From Stigmatella ashevillena (GTDB lineage: Bacteria; Myxococcota; Myxococcia; Myxococcales; Myxococcaceae), in NCBI RefSeq assembly GCF_028368975.1, contig NZ_JAQNDM010000002.1:3528425-3592424 (forward strand): DNA of 64,000 nucleotides, read 5' to 3'. A program made the position numbers and the translations under genes. Positions 17,036 through 23,609 of this stretch are shown piece after piece; the first letter of the stretch is position 1; each line of letters opens with the position of its first letter. The notes under the pieces are model-generated. The model saw nothing but the letters and a program-made list of their open reading frames with translations, was not told the origin of the DNA and searched no databases.

Positions 17036-17282
17036 TGCAGTAGCGCGCGGAGTTGCGGTGAAGGATTGACGAATTGCAATCCCGCGCCAGGTGACATCCC
17101 CCATGCGCGCGCTTGCGCCGCGTCCACGTGCCGAACCACCTCGCCCATGCATTCCACCGGTTCGCCAGCAACCCTTCAGTGCCACGCGCCTCCACCGGCT
17201 GCCCGATATGAGAAGAATGCTCGGACAGCGCTGTCAGGAGCACTGACAGCCTGTCCTGGCCGAGAAGCGAGGGGCCTGTTGC

Positions 17283-17558
17283 TCAGGGCCGCCGAGGCCG
17301 GGAGCGTGACCGCTCCGGCGCTTTCGGCTGCACGTGATTGAGGTCGAGAGCGTCTGCCTTCATGGCCTCCGCCTTTTGAATCGAGTCATCGAGCCGGTGG
17401 GCTGCGGTCAGCGCCTCACGAGATGCCTTCTCTTCGAGCCGCAGTTCGAGCTTGCAGTTCGAACAGTAGATGCGTCCCGAGAAGAGGCTCTGGAGCGTGG
17501 TGGAGATCGGGGCCTTGCAGCTCGGGCACGGGAACCCCGGCGCGTCGGACATCAACAT
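17283..17558 (-). CDS. Small zinc-ribbon protein
   Basis: 91 aa, with a good ribosome-binding site (CTAGGAGAATCC before ATG). CPSCK at residues 11-15 and YCSNCKLEL near 31-35 form a four-cysteine zinc ribbon. The rest is a charged helix (EEKASREALTAAHRLDDSIQKAEAMKADAL) and a Pro/Arg-rich tail. It is the last gene of the five-gene minus-strand DUF2589 cluster, 122 bp after the preceding gene. Such small ribbons are often adaptor or nucleic-acid-binding modules; its specific role is unknown. Confidence 0.7.
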   Translation of the reverse strand: MLMSDAPGFPCPSCKAPISTTLQSLFSGRIYCSNCKLELRLEEKASREALTAAHRLDDSIQKAEAMKADALDLNHVQPKAPERSRSRPRRP

Positions 17559-17680
17559 GGATTCTCCTAGAGGTGGAAAAACGGCGCCCGCCCCAAGGGA
17601 ACAGGCGCCTCGATTTCAACATCGTGCTGCGCTCCCCCTGCGCTCATTGCCAGGGGCAGACGACAGGTTTGAAGGAGCGA

Positions 17681-18565
17681 CTACGGGTTCGTGGCAGTCA
17701 GCGCATTCAACGTCTTGTCGACAGACTGCGACGCACCCTCAATGGTCATCCGCAACTGAGCCGCACCGGTCGCGGTGGTCGGGGGATTGAGAACCAGATC
17801 CGACTCCAGCTTTCCGGTGGCGTTGGTTTTGCCTTGGGCGGAGTCCAGCAACTTTCCGTCGGCCAGCAGGTCGATGGTGACAGGGACGCCCGGCACCGGC
17901 TTCTTGTCCGCGCTGGTGTCCTGGAGGTTCACCATGTCCGCGGAGAAGGTGAACACATTGTTGGCGGTCGGCTTCACATCGGAGATCTTATTCCACGCAT
18001 CGGTGATGGACGCCTGCGAAACCGCCTGCGGGACCGGCTTCATCTGCTCGCTGAGCAGCCCGAGCACCGTCGTGAGCCCCTTGGGCATATCGTCCTGCAC
18101 AGCACGCACGTTGATGTCCATCGTGTACTCGATGGAGTACTTGGAGCTCGCCGAGGAGCTCGAGTCCTTCTTGCTGGAAACCGAGCCATTGAGGCTGTAC
18201 TTCTGGCCCCAGAAGCCACCGGAGGCCGCGAGGCTCGCCTTGGCCTCGAAGCTGTCGGAGGTGTTGGAGTTGTTGTCACCCGAGGCGGACAACTGAGCCT
18301 TGAAGTTGATCGTCATGTCGTCGATCCGCAAATACGGGATCGGAACGATGGTCAGCAGGGGGACATCCAGGCTGACGGTGCGGCCGTCACGCTGGTAAAC
18401 GAACTTGACGTTGACGACCTCGCCCTTTTCGCTGAAGCCCACCGAGCGGATGAAGTCCACGCTGGTCTTCGCCGCCAGTGCCTGCGCCTTGACCGCCGCA
18501 GTGAGAGGCCCGCCGATCAGTTGCTCGAACGGGATGCCCTGCAATGCACTTGTTGCCTGATCCAT
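17681..18565 (-). CDS. DUF2589 protein, long paralogue (A)
   Basis: 294 aa from ATG 18565, which has an AAGGAAAC ribosome-binding site; the frame is open further upstream but without a start signal. The N-terminal helix reads IPFEQLIGGPLTAAVKAQ, then SVDFIRSVGF. The core has LDVPLLTIVPIPYLRID followed by FKAQL and a Ser-rich loop with GGFWGQKYSL. The third shared block is MDINVRAVQDDMPKGL. Unlike its two paralogues it has a C-terminal beta domain (about 200-294; VPGVPVTIDLLADGKLL) resembling an Ig-like or CNA-B-like fold. The DUF2589 family has no known function. It lies in the same-strand run with paralogues B and C. Confidence 0.78.
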   Translation of the reverse strand: MDQATSALQGIPFEQLIGGPLTAAVKAQALAAKTSVDFIRSVGFSEKGEVVNVKFVYQRDGRTVSLDVPLLTIVPIPYLRIDDMTINFKAQLSASGDNNSNTSDSFEAKASLAASGGFWGQKYSLNGSVSSKKDSSSSASSKYSIEYTMDINVRAVQDDMPKGLTTVLGLLSEQMKPVPQAVSQASITDAWNKISDVKPTANNVFTFSADMVNLQDTSADKKPVPGVPVTIDLLADGKLLDSAQGKTNATGKLESDLVLNPPTTATGAAQLRMTIEGASQSVDKTLNALTATNP

Positions 18566-18603
18566 GAGTTGTTTCCTTTTGATGACAGCCGGGTTGTGTG
18601 TCC

Positions 18604-18638
18604 GAACAGTTTGAGCGTTTCGATCTCTCAAACTGTTC
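18604..18638. repeat. Perfect inverted repeat between DUF2589 genes B and A
   Basis: GAACAGTTTGAG / CTCAAACTGTTC: 12-bp perfect arms with an 11-nt loop, in the 112-bp gap between the two genes. It could be an internal terminator or attenuator, or a hairpin that protects the mRNA of one gene and so sets their ratio. Confidence 0.65.
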
Positions 18639-18677
18639 ATCATCAAGACGGATGGGACAGGAGAGGTGTGAGATTGT

Positions 18678-19277
18678 CTATTTTGTGGATTCTTCGGCGT
18701 CACGCTTCGCCGGCTCGGTAAGAGCGCTCTCGTCCAGCGTGTGCAGCAGGCGCGACAAGCCGCTGGGGATATCCGCCTGCTCCACGTTCATCCGGACCTT
18801 GACCTGCATCGCGGTGGGGCTCTTGCCTCCCCGCATACCCATTTTCAGCTCCAGCCGCTCCCGGGAAAGGAAGTCCTTGCTCTCGTCACCGACCTGGGTA
18901 CTGGACCGCGCCTTCTTGACGCCACGGATGTCGGCCATCAGCTCGATTTCCGCCGTCTTGATCTGGATCGCGGGAATGGGGATGAGCGAGAGCAAGGGAA
19001 TCTGGACCTGGTAGGTCTGCCGCTTCCCCGTCTTGTCCTGCTTGTCATAGTGGAAGGTGAGCATCCGAAGCCGTCGAGGGGCATCCACGGCTGGCTTGTC
19101 ACTGGAGGGGGAGACCGCGGCGGGTGCCTGCTCGAATCCAATCCGCTCGATGAATTCGGCGGTGACCTGAGCCGCCTGCGCCTCCGCCTGCACCAGCGCG
19201 GTGAGCGGCGCACCGATCAGCTGATAGAACTGCAGCGACTTATCGCCGCCGCCCTCTTTGGAAATATCCATACTCAT
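18678..19277 (-). CDS. DUF2589 protein (paralogue B)
   Basis: 199 aa from ATG 19277 (CAGGAGC ribosome-binding site; a second ATG lies two codons on). It shows the same three blocks as its paralogues: FYQLIGAPLTALVQAEAQAAQ with TAEFIERIGFE at the N terminus, then VQIPLLSLIPIPAIQI followed by AEIELMADI, and MNVEQADIPSGLSRLLHTLDES at the end. The N-terminal amphipathic helix is conserved in all three and may be an assembly or membrane-contact segment (inference). Its stop lies 112 bp before paralogue A. No signal peptide is visible, so it is cytoplasmic unless exported unconventionally. Confidence 0.78.
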   Translation of the reverse strand: MSMDISKEGGGDKSLQFYQLIGAPLTALVQAEAQAAQVTAEFIERIGFEQAPAAVSPSSDKPAVDAPRRLRMLTFHYDKQDKTGKRQTYQVQIPLLSLIPIPAIQIKTAEIELMADIRGVKKARSSTQVGDESKDFLSRERLELKMGMRGGKSPTAMQVKVRMNVEQADIPSGLSRLLHTLDESALTEPAKRDAEESTK

Positions 19278-19316
19278 GGTTCTGCTCCTGGGTGAGGCAC
19301 TGTCCGTCAATCACTC

Positions 19317-20348
19317 TCATTCGGGCAGAAGTTGCCGTACCACTTCGTCCTTCTCCTCGTCCTGCACCTCGCTCCACTTGTAGTTGCGCAGAGCGGTGCG
19401 AAGCTTGATCGAGGAGATGGAAGACTCCGGGACCGAGGCCAGTTGCTCGGCGGTGAACAGCACCTCGACCTCACAGTCATCATCTTCTTCTATGAGCATC
19501 TTCAAGCCTTCGCTGAACCGGCCCAGCATCGCCGTCAACTCGGGCTTCATGATGAGCTGATATTCATCCGAGAGCGTCTTGCGCTCCACGCCGATCCGCT
19601 TCAGAAAGGCGTCAGTCCCCGCGTTTCTCAGCAGCTTCTCCTCCAATCCGCGATACAGGGACTGGGCTATCTGCTCGATGTTGACCTGGTGCTTTTTGTC
19701 TGATTCCAGGTTCTTGGCGATTTGACTCAGGAGCTTCCCGATGACGTCCCTGGCCTGCTTGAGCCCGCTGTCCTCAAGCATCATCACCACCTGGTGCCAG
19801 AGGGCCTTGAGCGGCACTTCTTCGCTGACATCCACCTCGGAGGCCGCCTTCTGGCTGTTCTCGGCGGCGATCGCCTCCTTCAATTCCTGAAGCTCATAAA
19901 GGAGGAGGTCCAGCCTCTTCTGAGCCTTGCTGTCCTTGGAGTTCGCCGTGTCCTCGGTGGCATCGTCCGCGGGAGAGGCGTCAGTGGCCCCCTCTCCGGG
20001 CTGTTTTTCCGCTCCAGAGGCTGCAGCGTGGGCCTCTTGCATGCCGAGGAGTTCGGCGATGAGCAGATCCACGGCGCGCTTGCTGGCCCGTAGCTTGTAT
20101 TCGTCAACGAGGCTGCGGATGCGGTCCTCGGTGTCCATGTCCCGGGCCTCGGTCAACTTGGCGCTCTTGAATGCGAACTTGAGATCGAGTTCGACCGACT
20201 CAAGGTCGGCACGGGGAACCGAAAAGCCACGGAGCAGCGGGTCCTGCTCGTAGTATCGGCTGATGTCGCGGGAGTAGGCGTCAGAGCCCATTCGGGCTTG
20301 GGACAAATCCTTGAGGATGGCGCCAACCAAGTGTGCGAGAGAAATCAC
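19317..20348 (-). CDS. Conserved companion protein of the DUF2589 cluster
   Basis: 343 aa with a GTG start preceded by CAGGAGCTCCTC. The N terminus MISLAHLVGAILKDLSQAR, then YSRDISRYYEQDPLLRGF and PRADLESVELDLKFAF, resembles uncharacterised proteins found with DUF2589 genes. The centre is a low-complexity Ala/Asp/Ser linker (about 115-145). The C-terminal half is acidic and helical (ALWHQVVMMLEDSG, LYRGLEEKLLRN) with a patch EEDDDCEVEVLF. No enzymatic motif is seen. It sits 13 bp after paralogue C and 39 bp before B, so all are probably one transcript. It could be a scaffold or chaperone for the DUF2589 proteins (inference). Confidence 0.7.
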   Translation of the reverse strand: MISLAHLVGAILKDLSQARMGSDAYSRDISRYYEQDPLLRGFSVPRADLESVELDLKFAFKSAKLTEARDMDTEDRIRSLVDEYKLRASKRAVDLLIAELLGMQEAHAAASGAEKQPGEGATDASPADDATEDTANSKDSKAQKRLDLLLYELQELKEAIAAENSQKAASEVDVSEEVPLKALWHQVVMMLEDSGLKQARDVIGKLLSQIAKNLESDKKHQVNIEQIAQSLYRGLEEKLLRNAGTDAFLKRIGVERKTLSDEYQLIMKPELTAMLGRFSEGLKMLIEEDDDCEVEVLFTAEQLASVPESSISSIKLRTALRNYKWSEVQDEEKDEVVRQLLPE

Positions 20349-20361
20349 GAGGAGCTCCTGA

Positions 20362-20964
20362 TTAGGGGGAAGATGAGCTGTCCGCGGCTACGGATGGCGG
20401 CGCCACAGGTTGAACCTGGATGGCCTCCGACAGGACGGCGAGGAGATGATTCATTCCAGAGGGAATGTCGTCCCGGCCGGCACGCAGATGAATATCCATG
20501 GTGGTCTCCACCGCGTAGCGTGAGGATCGGGAGGACTCCGAGTCTCGCTTGCTCGAGAGATTCGCGACGAGCTGAACGCGGGAGGAGGGCGAGAGGTAAT
20601 CATCACTCTCTTCCTCGCTCCTGGTTCCCGAGTGAGCGCCCAGCATCGGCTCCGGCGCGCCGATGCTAACCTTGAAGTCAGCCACCAGTTCATCGATCCG
20701 GACATAGGGCAGAGGAACCAAGGTGATGAGGGGCACCTCGAGGCGGACCTGCTGCGTCTCGCCGTTCATTCGAGGCCGATCGAAGAAGAAGACGAGCTTG
20801 CGGACCCGTCCCGAGTCCACGTCAGCACCTCCCTCTCCGTTGGATTCGAAAGAGACCTGCCGGATGAAGTCGACCGAAGCGCTGGCGGCATTGGCCTGCG
20901 CTTCGATCGCCGCACGGAGCGGAGCTCCGACGATCGCGCAAAGGGGGACCTGCTTCCCATCCAT
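20362..20964 (-). CDS. DUF2589 protein (paralogue C)
   Basis: 200 aa from ATG 20964 with a GAGAAGGAACCCC ribosome-binding site; the frame is open upstream but lacks a start signal. Shared blocks: VPLCAIVGAPLRAAIEAQANAA with SVDFIRQVSFE, then LEVPLITLVPLPYVRIDELVADFKV, and MDIHLRAGRDDIPSGMNHLLAVLSEA. It is the first gene of the minus-strand cluster, so the promoter should lie in 20965-21212, shared with the divergent 217-aa gene. Confidence 0.78.
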   Translation of the reverse strand: MDGKQVPLCAIVGAPLRAAIEAQANAASASVDFIRQVSFESNGEGGADVDSGRVRKLVFFFDRPRMNGETQQVRLEVPLITLVPLPYVRIDELVADFKVSIGAPEPMLGAHSGTRSEEESDDYLSPSSRVQLVANLSSKRDSESSRSSRYAVETTMDIHLRAGRDDIPSGMNHLLAVLSEAIQVQPVAPPSVAADSSSSP

Positions 20965-21212
20965 GGGGTTCCTTCTCTCTTGCACCTGCACGCGGAGACA
21001 CTGTCCGCTCAAGAGAAAAGACGGTCCCGTCTCAAATTCGTGAATGCCGAGCGTGAAAGAGCGGCAGTCCGTCAGGACGCTCCCTCGCCTTCTCCTCGCG
21101 AAGACGGAACCCGTCCGGAATTGTGAAGCATCTGGGCAGGGCTTCACGGCTTCAGGGGCAGAACGTCCTCCCCGTGCTCCCAGATATTGGGCGCTTCGCC
21201 TGAGGACAACAC
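20965..21212. promoter_or_regulatory. Divergent promoter region of the DUF2589 cluster
   Basis: 248 bp between the first DUF2589 gene (minus) and the 217-aa gene (plus). It must hold the start signals for both arms if they are independent units. I see short inverted pieces (GACGG-TC-CCGTC at about 21022) but no consensus sigma-70 pair. Confidence 0.4.
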
Positions 21213-21866
21213 ATGCCCATCACGGTCAGAAACACCCGCCAGCAACTCAACGACTCCGCCAGCATCGTCTCGCTGCTCGGTGACTTCGCCTTCTTCGATG
21301 CCACCCGGGCCTGGGTCTTTCCGGGAGTCGAGCCACGGGCTGGCGCGGATGGATGCGTGGGCAGCCTTTGTGTCTCGCGGGCCCTGGAATTGAGTCACCC
21401 GGGCCTTTTGGAGCCGCTGGCGCTGCACTTGTCCTTCAACATGACCCGACTGCTCGTTCCCAGCCTCCAGGCTCTCCAGAGGCTCTCTCCCGAGCCCCTG
21501 AAGGTAACTCTGGAGGCCGTGCGCTTCACTGCCCGCCCCTCGTCCAGCCCAGCGCTGGTCTCTCTTTGCCCCGGTGGCCCCATCATCCTGCCGGAGATAT
21601 CCCTTCAGCTCGACCAGACCCGCGATTGGAATTTTGGCCGTGCTGGTGGGCTGCTGACCCGGATGGGCTTCGAACCATCCACCCAGTCAAATGGCCTTGC
21701 GTACCTGCAGGCGGTCCTCACTCCCTTCTCGAAGAGGTACCTCGACACCGTGGCCGACAAGTTGGCCGTGGCGCTGGCAAACCGCATCAAGAAGCGTCTG
21801 CGATTTCAGGACGTATCAGGTTCATCACAAGGATGCTCCGGGCTCGTCATTCAGGTGCACTCATGA
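21213..21866 (+). CDS. Uncharacterised protein next to the caspase-like gene
   Basis: 217 aa with a plausible TGAGGACAACAC ribosome-binding site. It is a soluble mixed alpha/beta sequence without signal peptide: SASIVSLLGDFAFFDATRAWVF, a DNA-mimic-free neutral middle, and FSKRYLDTVADKLAVALANRIKKRL, a long basic helix near the C terminus. It has scattered Cys residues but no enzymatic motif. Only 21 bp separate it from the caspase-like gene, so the two are probably one transcript. I do not recognise a family. Confidence 0.6.
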   Translation: MPITVRNTRQQLNDSASIVSLLGDFAFFDATRAWVFPGVEPRAGADGCVGSLCVSRALELSHPGLLEPLALHLSFNMTRLLVPSLQALQRLSPEPLKVTLEAVRFTARPSSSPALVSLCPGGPIILPEISLQLDQTRDWNFGRAGGLLTRMGFEPSTQSNGLAYLQAVLTPFSKRYLDTVADKLAVALANRIKKRLRFQDVSGSSQGCSGLVIQVHS

Positions 21867-21887
21867 AGTGCACTCAAGGAGACCCAC

Positions 21888-22298
21888 ATGGCAGAGAGAA
21901 CAGGGCAGACGAAAGCCGGAGCAACGATTTATTCGTATGATGCCCCCACAGATCAGAACGAAGTCTTCGCGACGTTGCGCAAGATCGTGGCCGACGACGC
22001 CAATGCGCGCCGCACGCGGCAGGTGTTCGTGATTTCCGGCACGCATGGAGCCTCGGATGGAACCGTCACCGCGGCCAGTGCCGACGTCCGGTTCAAGGAG
22101 GAGGACCTGGACAGTGCCAGGATCACTCGCACCAACATCAATATCAGGGACTACCATCAGACGGCCCCGAACCGCTGGAAGGAACTCAGTGACAAGGGCC
22201 AGAATGCCGTGCTGGTGCTGGCCTGGTGCTACAGCACGAAGTGGCTGACGAATGCCACCGCCAACGGGAACAACAACACCAAGATTGTGATGTACTGA
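21888..22298 (+). CDS. Small protein with a caspase-like (clan CD) His/Cys pattern
   Basis: 136 aa with a strong AAGGAGACCCAC ribosome-binding site. Two blocks match the clan CD peptidase layout: a hydrophobic strand ending in His-Gly (QVFVISGTHGASDG, H53), then a second hydrophobic strand ending in Cys (NAVLVLAWCYSTKW, C114). In caspases and metacaspases the same positions read HG and DACxS. The His-Cys distance (61 residues) is a little longer than usual and the chain is much shorter than a full caspase p20/p10, so it may be a minimal or inactive member. The residue before Cys is Trp rather than Ala, and the usual Asp is absent. It is coupled to the 217-aa orphan and faces the DUF2589 operon. 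The peptidase call is pattern-based. Confidence 0.5.
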   Translation: MAERTGQTKAGATIYSYDAPTDQNEVFATLRKIVADDANARRTRQVFVISGTHGASDGTVTAASADVRFKEEDLDSARITRTNINIRDYHQTAPNRWKELSDKGQNAVLVLAWCYSTKWLTNATANGNNNTKIVMY

Positions 22299-22311
22299 CC
22301 CGTCCTGCCCG

Positions 22312-22359
22312 CGCGGCGATCCTCGAGCAGGGCTCAGCCTGCTGCGCAGGGTCGCCGCG
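22312..22359. terminator. Bidirectional terminator hairpin
   Basis: Outer arms CGCGGCGA / TCGCCGCG with an inner stem AGCAGG / CCTGCT, lying between the convergent caspase-like (plus) and outer-membrane-barrel (minus) genes. Confidence 0.6.
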
Positions 22360-22385
22360 TGGATGTTGAATGAAGGCCGCCCACG

Positions 22386-23333
22386 CTATGAACTGGAAGG
22401 GGCGGGGGCGGCTCGACGCGGACGGTGAAAGCGTGCTCCGTTTCCCGTCCACAGGAGTCCAACGAACAGCCGGAAGGATGGCGTGCCATAGCCGTGGGTG
22501 ATGCCAGGTCCACCTCCGAGATGCACTTCAAAGCCGTTCGTGAGGCGATGCTTCAACGAGGCGAGTAGCTCCAGAGGGCACTCCTCGGGGTCTGTCTCCT
22601 GCAGCCCAATGGCACCCACCAAGGTGGCTTCGGCGGCCAGTTGGTGCTTGCCGAGCTGGAAGGGCACCTCCGCGCCAAGCCCGTAGGCAAGCTCGTTACC
22701 CACGTTCAGATTGTAGAGTTGCTTCCTGGGCTGGAAGTTAACTCCCACGTTGGTGAGGACACGCACGCCCCCAGTCTGTGTCCACTCGCCGAGCAGCCGG
22801 GGAAAGACGGCTATGTCGTCGCGGCCGAGGAACTCCTTGCCCCCCGAGGTCGGCAGCAGCAGCGGCACCGCCACGCCGAGCCGCAACCCAACGGAGGTGG
22901 AGAGCAGTTGCAGTTTGGGAACCAAGCGCAGGTCTCCCACGTCCGTGGTGTGCACCCCCCGGGGGTAGCGGGGAGGCAAGGACACCGATGGAGCGGAGTG
23001 ATGGGAGGTGATGGGCAGCGCCATGCCAAGCTCGAAACGACCGAGGAGCGAGAGCGCTCCCATCAGATCGATCGTGTACTGGTCTCTCACGATCGCATAG
23101 ACAGGCCCATTCGTACCTGAATTCACAAAGTTGAGCGGGCCTCTCGCGTAATTAAGAGACAAGCCCATGTTCCAACTGAGATGAGGTGCGACCCGCGGGC
23201 TGTGCATACCCAACACGTCACTTCGGCCGGGGGCTGGTTTGTACTGCTGAATGTCGATGCCCTGAGGGTCCTTGGGGGTGGGCTGGGCATTAGCAGGCGC
23301 CGAGACAAGCAGGGCGGCCAGCAGCCCTCTCAT
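22386..23333 (-). CDS. Outer-membrane beta-barrel protein (OmpA-family-like barrel, no peptidoglycan domain)
   Basis: 315 aa from ATG 23333. The N terminus MRGLLAALLVSAPANA is a short signal peptide. The mature chain opens with IDIQQYKPAPGRSDVLG and VAPHLSWNMGLSLNYARGPL, typical of myxobacterial proteins that carry a barrel followed by OmpA-like domains. Alternating-hydrophobicity strands follow (DLRLVPKLQLLSTSVGLRLGV, HQLAAEATLVGAIGL, FEVHLGGG) up to RLFVGLLW. Here the chain stops after a short basic Pro/Ala tail, so the usual C-terminal OmpA domain is missing. A start further upstream (Met in MQAVLAG) is possible. It is divergent from the M1 aminopeptidase. Confidence 0.7.
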   Translation of the reverse strand: MRGLLAALLVSAPANAQPTPKDPQGIDIQQYKPAPGRSDVLGMHSPRVAPHLSWNMGLSLNYARGPLNFVNSGTNGPVYAIVRDQYTIDLMGALSLLGRFELGMALPITSHHSAPSVSLPPRYPRGVHTTDVGDLRLVPKLQLLSTSVGLRLGVAVPLLLPTSGGKEFLGRDDIAVFPRLLGEWTQTGGVRVLTNVGVNFQPRKQLYNLNVGNELAYGLGAEVPFQLGKHQLAAEATLVGAIGLQETDPEECPLELLASLKHRLTNGFEVHLGGGPGITHGYGTPSFRLFVGLLWTGNGARFHRPRRAAPAPSSS

Positions 23334-23609
23334 GGTTGCCAAGCCGCAAGGCACCTGACGGCAGTGTGGGAGTGGACCCGCGAGCACTGCCTGCATCGAG
23401 GGGATCGTTTCGCTGGAGTGGCTCATGGGAATTGGCACGTTGGGTTCACGCGATGCCAAGACGCGGGAAGGGCCACTCCTGTGAAACGCCTCGCGGGAAC
23501 GTTCCCTCCAGCGGGTGAGGAGCCGAAGCTGGAAGAGGTGACGGTGCCTCCTTATGCTCCGCGCGAAGGGACAGAGGAGACAACTTCTACTGGAACTCTC
23601 GGGATATTG
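23334..23609. promoter_or_regulatory. Divergent intergenic region
   Basis: 276 bp separating the start of the barrel gene (minus) from the M1 aminopeptidase (plus). Reading frames remain open on both strands here because of base composition, but no start or ribosome-binding site supports a gene. It should contain both promoters; none can be placed confidently. Confidence 0.35.

Noticed and set aside
17583-17609. GGCGCC...GGCGCC hairpin upstream of the zinc-ribbon gene
   Set aside because: Only 6-bp arms of a self-complementary sequence, which is common in GC-rich DNA.
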